A DNA stretch of 64,000 nucleotides from Jaltomata sinuosa (GCA_003996215.1 QJPP01001701.1:586605-650604), one strand, 5' to 3'; counted from the first letter of the stretch, positions 36,981-49,490 are shown. Notes: generated from the sequence alone by a model not told the origin. Numbers and translations are program-made.

Positions 36981-38495
36981 ATTCTTGCTTGTGTTTAGGC
37001 TAGATCTTCCTTGTTGGAGAAGATTTGGGCACATCAGTTTGATGATGCAAGATTGAGGATCAGTCATGACAAGTGTTGAGTGGTGAGGTTAGGAAGGTGA
37101 CCTTATATCTTTAGGGTGTTCTGAGGATTGAGGGTCGTATCTGCGTTCCTATAGTTGGTGACCTGGTCAGGTTAATCTTGGAGGAGGCTCATTGTTCTAG
37201 GTAATCCATTCATCCTAGTGCAGCTAACATGTACCGTGACTTGAGGCAGTAATACTGGTGGGGTGGGATGAAGAGAGATATCTCAAATTTCATATCTAGG
37301 TGCTTGAACTATCAGCAGGTGAATTTTTGAGCACTAGAGGCTATGTGGTTTGATTTAGAGGCTACCCATTCTGAATTAGAAGTGGGAGCAAATAGCTATA
37401 GACTTCATAGTAGGTTTTCCACGTACTCTGTAGAGATTTGATGTTATTTAGGTCATTATGGATAGGCTGATGAAGTATGCTCACTTCCTACCAGTTCAGA
37501 CTTCCTACAGTTCCAAAAGATTGGCTCAATTCTACATCCGTGAGGTTGTCCATTTGCATGGGGTGCCAGTTTCCATCATTTCTGACCATGGTACTCGATT
37601 TACTTCATGCTTCTGGAGGTCTATTCAGAGAGAGTTGGGTACTAGATTTGATCTTAGCACTATTTTTCATCTGCAGTCTGGCGATCAGTCAGAGCATTAT
37701 ATTCAAGTTCTAAAGGATATATTGCGAGCCTATGTTATAGCGTTTGGGGTAGAGTGGGACCAGTTCTTATCCTTGGTAGAGTTTTCGTATAATAATAGTT
37801 ACCATTCTAGCATTCAAATAGCTTCGTTTGAGGCTTTGTATGATAGGCGATGCAGATCTCTGGTGGGTTGGTTTGATGCCTTTGAGGTTAGGCCATGGGG
37901 TACCAACTTGCTTTGTAATTCTATGGATAGATTTTGGGTCATTCAAAGGACACTTCACACTGCCCAGAGTAGGCAGAAGAGTTATGCTAACTAGAGGGTT
38001 TGATACTTAGTGTTTATAGTTGGTGAATGTGTGTTCCTTCAGGTGTCGCCTATGAAGGGCGTGATGAGGTTTGGGAGGAAGGGTAAGCTCAGTCCTAGTT
38101 TCATTGGGCCATTTGAGATCCTTCGTTGTATTAGGGAGGTTTCTTATAAGTTAGCCTTGCTTCCTGCTCTTTCTAGTGTTCATTCAGTTTTCCATGTTTC
38201 TATGTTATGACGGTAAATTTTGAATGAGTCTCACGTGCTTCAGTGGGATTCGATTCAGTTTGATGATTCTCTAGCTTTTAAGGAGGATCATTTTGCTATT
38301 TTGGACAGGCAGGTTAGGAAGTTGAGGTCCAAGGAGATTCCATTAGTTAAGGTTCAGTGGCGGTATCGTCCTATCGAGAAGGCTACTTGGGAGATCGAGA
38401 GAAACATGCGGACCCGATATACTCACCTTTTCGAGCCTTTAGTTATCTTCTTTTCCTTAACTTTCAAGGACAAAAGTTCTTTTAGTAATGGATGT
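36981..38495 (+). pseudogene. Element B integrase and chromodomain
   Basis: The N-terminal zinc site is present but reads CLNY in place of CxxC (about 37300), as in A. The core is open for 178 codons (37458-37994): MDRLMKYAHFLPVQTSY with the first Asp, ISDHGTRFTSCFW with the second, and GDQSEHYIQVLKDIL with the Glu, so the D,D-35-E residues remain. After a TAG, 38010-38210 has KGVMRFGRKGKLSPSFIGPF and VHSVFHVSML; 38220-38455 has LRSKEIPLVKVQWRYRPIEK, the chromodomain-type tail. The end overlaps the LTR border at 38496. Confidence 0.87.
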
Positions 38496-41199
38496 TGTAA
38501 TGACCCTCTAGGTCATTTCCTTGATTTTCATGCTTTTTCTGTGTTTCATGCTTTCTAACAGCAGCTACAGGTCATTTATGACTTGCCAGAACTGATAGTT
38601 TGTCTCCCAAGCCATTCATTTATGTTTTAAGCTCATTTTCCTGTTTTGCGACTCTTAAAGCTGGTAGAGGTCACTTTTGTCAATATTCGGAGAAGACAGC
38701 CTCAAATAGAAATTTCGTCAATTTTGTTAGCTCTAGAATGTCGACTTTGGGCTAGTGGGACCTTTGGTTTGGTTCTCGAGGCTTCCAGACAAATTTTAGG
38801 CTATTGGGTTCTATTTTAGTTAAAGTTGGTTTTTGGCACGGGGCCCATTTTTCTTCAAAACAATCTCCGTTGGGCGTTTTATCTATCCCATTGAGTCCAG
38901 AATGCTATTTTTGGTAGGGTAGCATGTCTCGTTTGTGTTCATAAGGTTCTGAATAAATCCCGAGGGTGTGGTCAGAGTTTTTAGTTGTGTGTTGTTGTAG
39001 CTGCTGCTGCTAATATATGGTATGGCATGCCTAGCGGGCTCACCTGCGTCCCTGGGTGATGTCGACAAGGGGTGCCCCTATGCTTCTTTTGTCGTGCCCA
39101 CGGTGCCACCCCTGCGATGTGTTCACTACACCTGCGGGGGTTGGGGGTTTGTTAACCACTGCCCCTGTGGTGTTTTTGGGAGTCACAGTGACGGTGCACC
39201 TGCGCCATTATGATTGTAGGTGCACCAATTGCTGGTAGTTAAAAGAAGTTTGCCTTCTTCATTTCACTCTATTCCAGAGTCATTCGTCCATTGTTAAGAG
39301 CTCGACCAAGGAGAGAAATTATCCCTTTTCATCGATTCTTTTGTCCTATTGAGGTAATTCTCTTTCTATCCTCATTCTCGTACTTATCCTACCTTTAATT
39401 CTGAATCCTTTCCATAAAATTTATCCCTTTTTGCATCTAATTTTTGAACAAATTGGACTTTGGGGCTATTTTGGGCTTCGAGATGAGTCTTGTTCGTGCT
39501 CAAACTTTGGAATGAGTTTATAAACCCACTACAAACATAATTGAGGAATTTGTTTTTCATTTTGCCACGTGGGCCTCGAGGGTCATTTTTCCAATTTAAT
39601 TTTTTGTATAGTAATATGGGTGTCATTTTCTTGTCTTGACACCTAAATTATGTTCTTGATAGCGTGGCAGCATTCCGAGACTGTTTGGAAGGGAAAAGAA
39701 TTTGAGTGAGAGTTCATGCTTGCAGTTCAGCCCCGAGGTAGGTTACAGTGTACTACTTTAAGACTTGGCTTAGTTAGATTTTATATTATATGAGTTGCAT
39801 GAATATTAGACTAGGTTTAGATTGGAATTAGGCTTAAATCCTATTTCTTCTTATCTTGGCCATTTTTGGGACTATAAAGTAGTATATCCATGTTTATCCT
39901 TAGTATAGGAGCTTGTAGAATTATTGTAGCTAGCCTCGAATCATTAGCGTGACTTTAGGAGGTTTTAGAGGTAGAGTAGATGCCTTATTTTATTTTCGTA
40001 TTATAGTTCCATTCTCCTACATCGTTAATTATTGTTGAATATTTGTAACTATAGGACCGAGGCCATAACATTAGACTGGATGAAGTTCCACATGAGTATC
40101 TTAGTTGGGGGCGCTCTGGCCCCACCTTTGGTGTCATATCTCTGTCTTTGTTTGGATGTTGTGCCGCTTACTCTCATTTTTACATTCATAGACTTGGCAT
40201 GTTAATGGTTTTTCCTAAGAAAAATGGTTGGTTTTCGGGTCATAAAGGATGGTTTTTCATTATTATATCGTATTTCAAGGGTTTTTAGAAAGAGTTGCAC
40301 TACCTTACCACCGATTTTAGATTTCAGAACTAAACGCCTCCCTTTTTATTGATTTAAGTTCCGTGGAGGATATTTATTCGTATTGCATGTCTGATGCTGG
40401 GATTCAAGACTCATGTTTACTTATTTTTGTTCGATGCTGGGATTCTAAGGTCATATTTACTTACTATTCGTTCGATGCTAGGATTCCAGACTCATGTCTC
40501 TTGGCCACTTTTTGAATCATATCATCTTTTGGTGCATCACATTTGCTTATGTGTACTTGGAGTGCTTTTGAATTATTATCATTATTATCTTCACCATTTC
40601 TTGGGTTACGACTCTGTTAGTAGATAACTAGATTTAAGTGAATCCCGATAGTAATTTTACTTTCCTATAGCTTATAATATATATTATCTTTCTGAGCTCG
40701 GCCGGCCCATGATGCCTACTGGGTATCCATCGTTTTTGTACTCATACTATACTCTGCATTTTTTTCTGATGCAACACCTGGTATGATTCACCCTCGCTGA
40801 TCCTCCTATCGTTCGTGGCCAGCTGTTGTTCGGATCATGGTAAGCTTTCGGCATTTTGGAGTCTTTTACTGCTTTTCATCTACCTTTCTGTCTATATTTT
40901 TGTATTTTTGGATAGACAGTACATGTTGTGTAGATATTTCATACCTTAGATGCTTTTGTACCGGTGATACCAGGTCCGGGGTTGGTTCTTGTGTATATAT
41001 ATTGTCTTCTTGGTCACTTTAGGGCCATTTTGTATATTTACTATAGTTGGTATGTATCTATACTGTTGTCCCTATTTCCTTATGTTTTCTCTTTCATTTT
41101 TCTTATTTATATTGTATTTTTATCTTTCACATCTTGGGGTTGGCTTGCCTTCTGGCAGGTTATATAGGCACCATCGCGGCGCGATTTCATATCGTGACA
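38496..41199 (+). repeat. Element B 3' LTR (~2.70 kb)
   Basis: Starts TGTAATGACCC, ends CGTGACA, followed by TGACA. Same layout as the 5' LTR, with the motif array at 39020-39235. The minus-strand frames at 38883-39068 and 39384-39626 are chance. Confidence 0.9.
39020..39235 (+). promoter_or_regulatory. CACCTG-type motif array, B 3' LTR
   Basis: CACCTGCGTC, CACCCCTGCGATG, CACCTGCGGGG, CACCTGCGCC and GTAGGTGCACC words, followed by TTAGTTAAAAGAAG. Aligns with the 5' copy at 31055-31300. Confidence 0.45.
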
Positions 41200-41204
41200 T
41201 GACA
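41200..41204. repeat. Target site duplication of element B, right copy (TGACA)
   Basis: Exact match to 30520-30524. Confidence 0.88.
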
Positions 41205-43441
41205 TGTCGAGGGTTGGTTTTATGGGTTTCACTAGGATCCTCCGAAATCTATGTTTTACATATTTGACAGGTTTATGTTAAAAGATGGGTTACACAGTGA
41301 AGAGTTATCTAGAATTGGGATTTATAGAGGACTTGAACAGTCCCATACTTTAGTTTTAAATTTAGTTGTTTTGCTATTCAATTTGGTCTGTAATAATATT
41401 ATATAAACTTCGATAATAAATAAAAGATCTAAGGGATGCTATGGGGGAGGAGAAAACTACGTGCTACCTGCTTTTATTTTTTGAAAACGTTTGCTTGATA
41501 AAATTTACATAAAAAGCGTGCATGTAGGTATTAATTTAACTCCAGCATGTCTAATTTGCTAACTTAATTTTTGGATACCATGTCAATACGCTTAATTAAT
41601 AACTTTCAGCATGCTCACAATAATCTTGCTCATTAGAAATCCTGTTTATATTTTTTTTGTTCACTGCATATTCGCGCAATTTCTGATAGTTAGTTGTAAT
41701 TTATACGTATTAATCAATTTAAATTAATTAATTACCATGCTTATAAAATTAAATCTGTTTCAGCATATTAAAATAATTAGCTATCGTGCCTATAACACTC
41801 AAATCCATTTCAACATGTTAAACTAATTAGTTACCATGTCTATAGGATTAAATTAGTTTCAACATGTTTGGGAATAATAATATTTTTCTAGAAATCATTT
41901 CTATAGGAACATAACTGGTTTCAGTACGTTAATTTCCCCTTTGAATATTCATATATTCTGCTCATAGATTCTAGCTAGTAATTTTAGCATGAAAACAACC
42001 TTATCAGTTAGAAGCCATGCTTATAAGGCTCAACTAATTTCAGCATGTGTAAATAAGTTTAAACACCTAGAAATCATGCCTATAGATTTTTTAAAAAAAA
42101 ATTGCAATGTGATAAACCAGTCATAACATCTAGATACCATACTATTAGGATCCTGAATAAATGTATATATGTTAATCAGCCTTTAACAACTAGACAACCT
42201 ACCTATAGGATTTAATTAACTCAATTTCTACATGTCTTCTTCAACTTTTAAAAATTAGATATCATGTTTTTATGTCTTTCAAATAATTTTAGATTGTTAA
42301 AACAATCAATAATTATTAGAAATCATGCTCATAGGTTTAATTATATAAATATGTGAATTATTTGAGTTGTGTTTAATCACCTACATTCTTAATTAAACAA
42401 GAGACCTACTTTAGACCACCTACGTGCTACATGCTTTAAAGTCTTGTTTGGCGTTAATTTTGATCTACTTAATAACCCTAGAATTTTATTATCTAGACCC
42501 ATATCCAAAAGAGAAAGTCCAATGCCTCTTGGACATTATGATGGGAAGGGTAGGCATTCTTAGAGAATCTTAGATTTATCATTCTTTTAGTACGCTTTTA
42601 GGTTAATAATATAACCTTAATGACCAACCTAGGCGGGTAGATGGAGATGATAGTCTGTTCTCGTTGATTAATACGAGCAATCCTTAATTGGATTGTGAAG
42701 TATTAATTTATGTTTCATGGGGTGATCCTTTAGGTTTAAAAACCCCTCCCCAACTTGTTTTTCCTCTTACATATAGAGTGATATATATGATACACTTATA
42801 GGTCGATAGTCATTGCATTTTAACTAAGAGATATTTTAAGACTTTGCACGTGGTTGAGCGATTACTCCCCAATATAGAGGCTTTGCAATTTTATTTTGTT
42901 AAACTCTTATGTTATTTTTTCTTGGGGTAGTATTAATTAAATCACCTAGTAATTAGGTCATCTGTTTTACATCATTGTATCAATTCAGTCTTCTCACTTA
43001 TCTAATTTTCTTATGTATTTACTTTGCTCTAAAATGTTTCGCATGCTTAATTCTTTTTTTTGTCACCTAGATATTATTAATAATTAAGTTGATTTAATTT
43101 AATGGCTCCTTTAAAAATAAAGTTTTACTTGTATAAATGTATAGTACTTACATCAATTTTTTTTTTATTTTATCACATAATTTTCCACGTAATACTGAAT
43201 CCAACAGAGACCTATATTTGTGGACCTCGAAAGGTGCTTAACACCTTTCTTTTGAGGTAACTTGAACCCTTACCCAATTTTTAGTGACATAGACTAAGAT
43301 ATAGTTATTTGTATAATTGATTGTAGAATGTTGCCCTAACACACCTTAATTCATTAGGTGATGACTCTTTCCTCTTTTTCATTATGAAAGAGTTATCCCG
43401 TCGAATCCTGCTTTTCGCGAGAAAAATGGGACGCGACAGCA
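41205..43441 (+). repeat. Ogre1 5' LTR, segment c (3' end)
   Basis: Continues the LTR after element B and ends at about 43437-43441 (GGGACGCGACA) directly before a tRNA-Arg-type primer site. It contains diverged tandem repeats (41535-42350) and the phrase GGTGCTTAACACC near 43232, which also occurs, in reverse orientation, in LTR3 near 60760. Summing segments a, b and c gives about 5.26 kb, within the range known for Ogre LTRs. No gene seen. Confidence 0.72.
41535..42350 (+). repeat. Diverged ~50-60 bp tandem repeats in Ogre1 LTR
   Basis: About ten imperfect units, each of the form (TAG)AAATCATGCCTATAGG, then ATTAAATYAGTTT, then CARCATGTTAA. Clear units begin near 41732, 41783, 41831, 41888, 42020, 42078, 42138, 42190 and 42316. 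Units differ by substitutions and small indels. Confidence 0.75.
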
Positions 43442-43459
43442 TGACGACTCTGTTGGGGA
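43442..43459 (+). other. Ogre1 primer binding site (tRNA-Arg type)
   Basis: TGACGACTCTGTTGGGGA. Ogre/Tat elements typically use TGGCGACTCTGCTGGGGA, the complement of a tRNA-Arg 3' end; this copy has two C/G-to-T/A changes. Confidence 0.75.
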
Positions 43460-44205
43460 TACTTCGGTTCTAATCATTACGAATTTAATTATATAAGATT
43501 TCATGGGTATTTTTTTGTGATTTTCTTTTCTTTTGTCCTTTATTTGTTTATAAATATAAATGCTCCTCCATATGTAAATTCTTTGCTTTAATTTGCTTGT
43601 TGATTATATTTCCTTCGACTTTATTTGTCTCCTTAATTAATAATATCTTCATGATAGATCCTTTCCTTATTTCCTTCTATGTGTTACTTTAATTTGTTTT
43701 TATGAAATTTTTTGTGGCCACCATTATTTCGTAATCCATAACTGATTAGATACCTTTTATGCTTACATATATTTTGTTGATTGCCTTCCACTTATAGATA
43801 TTTTGTTATTTTCTTTTTAAATTAGTTAATCACCCGACATGTCTACATATTCGCTTAAGTAATTTAACCCCTTTCATGTCCTCCTTTTAGTTTTTCCAAT
43901 TATTTTTCTTCTTTCATTGTTTATCAGTTTATTTATGGACTAACAGTTATTTTGTTCGTCTCTTTTTTTGTTTCATTTACTGCTTGGTATTTTGTTACTG
44001 CTTTGCTATAAACTGCATATTTTGTTACTACTTTTCCTTATTTGTTATGTGTTATCGCTTTACTTATAAATGGTCATTTCCGCTCATATCTTCCTCCACT
44101 TGGAACCTCTTTTCTTTTTTTGGAACGGTTGTATGGTTACACTGATGTTCACTAATTACGCCCTTAATGGAAATGCCTCAAGGATTGGTCGATCAACAGT
44201 GTATC
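43460..44205 (+). other. Ogre1 5' leader, interrupted by element A
   Basis: AT-rich, T-rich sequence between the primer site and element A with no open frame of note. Ogre elements have long leaders before ORF1. It should continue at 56608. Confidence 0.6.
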
Positions 44206-44378
44206 TGTGATGACCCTTCCGGTCATCTTTACGTTTGTGCATTCATTGTACTGTTAGAGCCTACCTGTAGTGGCCCTAAGTAATTTATAGCTTGCTGGGA
44301 CCGGTAGTTTGGTGCCCTGGTCGTTCGTTTGGTTGTTTTGCCCGTTTGCCAATTTTAGATCCTTAACATAGAATATCA

Positions 44379-44393
44379 TTGACTTTAGTCAAC
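44379..44393. promoter_or_regulatory. W-box dyad, first site, A 5' LTR
   Basis: TTGAC-TTTA-GTCAAC. The 3' LTR copy at 53125-53140 is the full GTTGAC-TTTA-GTCAAC. Confidence 0.5.
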
Positions 44394-44544
44394 ATTCTTG
44401 GTAAACGTGCTCAAAATCAAATTCTGACAGTTTCATTAGCTTTGGAGCATGGATTTTGGTCTAGAAGGACCCTTGGTCAGGTTCTGGGACCTTTCAGTTT
44501 TGTTCGCCATGGTTTTGTATTTTAGCCAAGTTGAACTTGGAAGT

Positions 44545-44559
44545 TTGACTTTGGTCAAC
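44545..44559. promoter_or_regulatory. W-box dyad, second site, A 5' LTR
   Basis: TTGAC-TTTG-GTCAAC; 3' LTR counterpart TTGAC-TTTG-GTCAA at 53294-53307. Confidence 0.5.
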
Positions 44560-44904
44560 ATTCGGAGAAGACGTCCTCGGATGGAAATTCTGACAGCACA
44601 TTTAGCTCTGAAATGTTGACTTTGGGCTAGGGGACCTTTAGTTTGGGTCCCGAGGCTTCCAGACTCGTTTTAGGCCTTGGTGTTCCATTTTTGAAAGGTA
44701 GGCCTTAAGTTGGTTCTTGGGTTTGGGGCCTACTTTTTGTGCTATCGACCTCCGTTATGGCTTTCGTCAATTATGTTAAGTCCAGAATACTGTGTTTAGT
44801 AGAGTATCATAGTTTGTTTGTGTCCGTGGGACCCCAAATGCATCTCAAGGGTTCAATCATGTATTTTAAACTTAGTTGGTTTTTGGATGTGATGATATAC
44901 CTGT

Positions 44905-45125
44905 TCGGTCCGCATTTGTGGATGTTCGACCGTATTTTTGGCAATCGCATTTGCGGTAACATCTTTTGCAGTGAGACATTACATTTACGGTGTTTGGCCA
45001 GAGTGCTGGTTCTGCAATTGTGGTGCTTGACCGCATTTGCGGTAGTTTTTTCGCATTTGCGGAGGTCACTGTTCCTCTGTGCCTCCACAATTGCTATGGA
45101 AATGCCGCAATTGCGGTGTCTGCTG
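44905..45125 (+). promoter_or_regulatory. GCATTTGCGG / CCGCAATTGCGG dyad array, A 5' LTR
   Basis: About ten copies of the theme (C)CGCA-WTT-GCGG in 220 bases. They include ACCGCA-TT-TGCGGT (from 45030) and the perfect 12-base palindrome CCGCAATTGCGG (45105-45116), ending about 15 bases before a TATA-like stretch. Several copies are decayed by C-to-T or G-to-A changes. Confidence 0.55.
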
Positions 45126-47869
45126 GCAGTTCTAAGAATAAAACATTCTCTCCTTCTTTTCCCTATTTCTCACCTCATTGCTAGCTTGTAAGAAGATCCA
45201 ACCCATATATTTATTCACTTCTGGCTACCAAAATCCTTGGGGAAAATCACACCAAAACTCCATGGGATTCGCCTTCGCTAATTGGTGAGTCTCCTTCTTC
45301 CCCCAACTTGCCTTTTCCATTGATTAAAACTCACCATTGTTGCCACCACCTCAAGCTCGAATTTTGTTTGTAGAATCTGTTCGTGTGTGAGGTTGCATGC
45401 TTTGTGGCCCTATTGAAATCACTTCCTTGGCTCGCCCATCTCGTTGTGGTAGGTAATCCTTGCTCAAATTTTCGATTTTATTCTATATTGTCCATAATTA
45501 AGTTCTTGGCTATTAGGGGTTGTTTTAGTTCAAATTTGTTGCCCAATTTCCTTGATTTTCCAGGCATGTACTCCTATGGTCTCGGTGATCATATTGTGCA
45601 TTTTCATTTTTGGTTTCAGGTTGCAGGGCCCACGGGCCTGCCGATGACCAAAATTTTGGCCCGGCTATTATTATAGCAATATGGGTATCATTAGACTCGC
45701 CTTGATGTATTATTTATATTTTTGATAGTTTGATTATCGTTCAGGGTTTCTCGCGGTGATTCGAGCTTGGATTTCATTGCCCCAACACCTTGTCATCGGA
45801 TAACAGGTAGGTTACGGTCTAAACTCCCTACACTTAGTATATATCGGATAAAATTGTACTAGATGGCATCCTTAGGTTGGGTTATTAGGTTGGTACCACA
45901 GACCTTGACCGCTTTCCATGATTCGCCTCATTTCTTTCCCATGTTGTGTGTAGTATTCTCTGTAGTTGATATTATAACCCTTATGGTCCTGTGTGGCCCT
46001 GTTTGACTCTGCACCATAGATGATGGGTTATTCGAGGGTGCTCGTGGATCTCGGGCATTGTTATCATGATATTATACTAGCTATCTATGTTGTAGAGCGA
46101 TTGGAGCCTGTGCAGAGCCGATAGGTTGATTGGGAGTTGTTGGGCGGCTATTTGTGTTTAATTATATCATTTACATGCATATAAAGAGGTTTTATCCACG
46201 CTTTACTATGATTTTTGTTTCGGGCCTACTTGAATTGATTTTCTAAACTTTGTATGGCCCCGGTGGGCCTGTTTTTGGCAGAAATGGTTTGATTTAACTT
46301 GTGGATCTTATTGGGGTAAAAGGAAGTTAAATTATGATTTCTATCACCAATTTTACTATTAAAGCTAGACTCGGCAGGGCCGGGGTGCTAGTTGAGTTTT
46401 CTTACTGATTTGAGATGACTTTAGCCTCGGTCGAACGGAGCATCTGAGCTGACTTTCTACTGTTTTAGACTTGGTTACGCCTCAGGCACCCAAGGAGGGG
46501 GTTTTTGAGATATTTTCCCACTACTTTAGTCCTGGAATGGGTCTGGGCTTGCATATTCAAAACTGGATCTCTAGCTTGAACCCGTACTTTCTTCTGGATG
46601 ATATGTTTTGCTACTGAGTTTTAATATGGGGTCTGGGACCTCCTTAGACCTTGTCATTCCATACCTGGGGCCTGGGGCTGTGTATGCCAGAGAGAGGGTA
46701 AATAGACGAGGAGAGGTATACAGGCAGTGTCCTTTCATGGAACCTACCTGCTGGGCTCGATCGGTATCGAGGAGGTACATACAGGGTTACTATCCCACCT
46801 ATGGATCATCATACATCATATCAATCATTGTTTGAGGCTTCACCCTTGTTTGTTATTTGTTGAGTGTATGCTCTGGTTGTATGGGCGGCTGAAGGGTTTG
46901 TTTTCAACTTGTTTGTGTTCCTCGGTTGTATGGGCGGCCGAGGGAATGTATGTAGACTCTTGATACTTTATCACGATGTTATCTCTTGTTACAGTTATAC
47001 TTATGAGGTTGTATACTGCTAAGTTGTTAGTTCTAGAGTTGAGATTGATATGATTGGTTTGGTTATTGATTCTTGTTTCCCCGAGCATGTCTATCTTTAC
47101 TCTCCACTCCCTTCCCTTGTACTTGAGGTTACCGGTATACCATCCACTTGTAAAGCTTCTTTCGTATATACTATTATTGCAAGGATCCCAACTACATCAT
47201 TTCTTACTATCACTTGTTCCTGTTGTGTATATATTTTACTTGCTAGCCTTGTGTGTTATATCTGTTGTCTTCCCTTTGGGCTAGTTCATGTGTACTTTTT
47301 CATAGATTTCCGTGACTACTTGCTTCAATTTTGTCTGTTACTATGCTCTTATTTTATATGTGCCCAGTTAGCCTATGATACCTACTGTGTACCTTATACT
47401 TCATATTTTGTGATCATACTACACTCTGCATCTTTTGGTGCAGATCCTAGTATGGGCCATCGATGTTAGCTTGCTGGAGACTCATGAAAGGATTTGCTTT
47501 TGTGATATTCCAGACTGAGGGTGAGCTCTTGGCGACCGGAGTTTAACTTTTAGTTTATCTTTTGCTTATGTACTCTATTACTACTCGGAGACATTTGTGT
47601 ATATATTATTTTGGATCCTTTTGTACTCCTGATATGTAGATCCAGCTCTATACTATGATACCAGGTTTTGGGTTGGTTTAGCTTCCGCATTGTGTATATA
47701 TTCCTGTTACCAATTTTCTTCATATTGTTCCCTTGCTCCTGCTTATTAAACTGTTCTTCCGCTTAAATTATTAGATAGTAGCCTATTACTGACTATTCCG
47801 GAATACGGGGATTGATTTTCCTACTAGGGGTTGTAGTTGCCATCATGACCAAAAAATCGGGTCATGAAA

Positions 47870-47900
47870 GCTTTGAATTAGAGTTCTAGGTTCGCTGGTG
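47870..47900 (+). other. Decayed primer binding site of element A
   Basis: GCTTTGAATTAGAGTTCTAG followed by GTTC aligns with the initiator-Met primer site of C and TE1 with several changes, including loss of the leading TGG. Confidence 0.6.
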
Positions 47901-47998
47901 TCATCGGTATAGGAGCCAATGTCTAGTAGAGTCCTGCGGATCATGGTGGAGACGTCCATACTCAATCTTCGGGAGGCTATGGTGACATCTTAGGAAAA

Positions 47999-49490
47999 AT
48001 GAACTTTTCTTGTTTCTCTCTCGTGCGTACTATCCTTGAAAGTTTATGGAAATCTCACTTGTTCTGGTTTACTCTTTTGCAGATGGTACGTATGAGATCT
48101 TCAGTTTCTGGCAGAGGAGAGCCTCCTTCCCCTGTACCTCCGACTCCAGCTAGGGGCCGGGGTGGTCGCAAGGGTAGAGGTAGGGTTCCAGGTCGCCCCA
48201 GATTAGCAGCACCTGCTAGAGCTACTAGAGTTGAGGTAGAGCCCGAGTATGATTATGAGCCCGAGATCATCCCTGAGCAGTAGTATGTGGACCCAAGGAT
48301 AGCTCAGTTACAACCAACTCTAGTACCACTTCCTCCGCCAGCTTCTGTGTCAGCCCCAGCCCAGTCTTCAGATGTTTGGGGTTTACTACTTCAGCTATTG
48401 GGTATGATATAGGAGAGACCTTCTGAGGTAGTATAGACATCCGTTCAAGGGTAGCCCTGGGTGTCCAGAGTTCAGGAGCACAGCCTGCTACTACGGCTCT
48501 CCGTGCCGAGGTTGTTTCGATTCCATTAGCTGCATAGCCTTTTGCTCCTCGCCCAGCTATGATAGATGGTGAACAGAAGGCCTTGGGTAGATTTTTGAGG
48601 TTGGCACCACCGATATTTGCTGGTACGTCGGGTTAGGACCCATATGACTTTATTACTACCTGTGAGAATATGTTGCATTATTTGGGGCTATTAGAGACTC
48701 ACGGGGTTGGCTACACTACATATTAGTTGGAAGGCCTTGGGAAGTTATGGTGGAGGGAACAGGTTGCTAGCAGACCTTCTACATTACCTCTCTTGACTTG
48801 GTCCGAGTTCTATGAGGCCTTTATGGCCAAGTTCTTGCAACAGAGCGACAGAGAGAGTTAGAGGGAGGAGTTCACTAGACTTGCTTAGGATTCTATAACT
48901 GTTTTATAGTATGTGATGCATTTCCATCAACTTGCTTCATTTAGGGCCATGATTATGCCTACAGAGGCTGACATGGTCCGTAGATTTGTTTGAGGGCTAC
49001 AGAGAGAGTTTACAAAGACTGCAGAGATATTAGTTGCTAGCAGTCGATCATTCTAGGCTATTGCAGACTATGCCTGTACTGTAGAGGATTCACATTGTCA
49101 TGACACCGGGGATAGAGATAAGAGGCCTCGACACTAGGGTGGCTACAGTGGTTTTAGACATGTTGGTAGAGGTTTAGGCTAGTGGGGCCAGGGTTATCAC
49201 CCACAGCAGTACCAGGGTTATTCTAGTCAACCAGTTTAGGCTTCATTTTAGAACTCCGATAGTGCTCAGTTTAAGCAGGGTCAGAGCAGCCATTCAGGCT
49301 ACAATGGTCAGTCTTTGAGGGGTACAACTTTTTAGGAATTAGGCCGTGGTGGCTTGGGGAGGTGGTGGTCAGGGTAGAGGTAGTGCTCCACATGGCAGAG
49401 CAGGTGGTAGGGATGGCAGTTGAGAAGGTGGAGGTCATCGCCAGTTTTATGCGATCCCTAGGAGACCAGAGGAAGAGGCCTCGAATGCCG
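47999..49490 (+). pseudogene. Element A gag, zinc knuckle deleted
   Basis: Leader ATG at 47999 is open for 94 codons (MNFSCFSLVRTILESLWKSH, Pro/Gly/Arg-rich, then EVEPEYDYEPEIIPEQ). After a TAG come DPRIAQLQPTLVPLPPPA and the core (KALGRFLRLAPPIFAGTS, LHYLGLLETHGVGYT, FYEAFMAKFLQQSDRES). At least a dozen TAG stops interrupt one frame, mostly where TE1 and C have CAG. Compared with C, about 170 bases are missing near 49335, exactly where the single zinc knuckle should be, so this gag has no Cys-His box. Confidence 0.82.

Larger units (their letters stand above)
30525..41199 (+). mobile_element. Element B: full-length Ty3-Gypsy chromovirus
   Basis: Plus-strand element of 10.7 kb with 5' LTR (30525-33314), primer site (33318), gag, protease, RT, RNase H, integrase, chromodomain tail and 3' LTR (38496-41199). 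Perfect target duplication TGACA. It is related to A and C in pol, but its LTRs are shorter (2.7-2.8 kb) and start TGTAATGACCC, mutated to TATAATGACCC in the 5' copy. Both catalytic RT aspartates and one integrase zinc Cys are lost, so it is dead. A second copy of this family (B') is at 4383-5987. Confidence 0.9.
44206..47869 (+). repeat. Element A 5' LTR (~3.66 kb)
   Basis: Starts TGTGATGACC, ends GGGTCATGAAA. It contains W-box dyads at 44379-44393 and 44545-44559, the GCATTTGCGG array (44905-45125), a possible core promoter (TAAGAATAAAACA, about 45133), and a hydrophobic 139-codon frame (47050-47469) discussed in the findings. No recognised gene. Confidence 0.9.

Noticed and set aside
44739..45191. 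150-codon frame and several antisense frames at the start of element A
   Set aside because: They overlap the GCATTTGCGG array; the 3' LTR copy does not keep the same frame.
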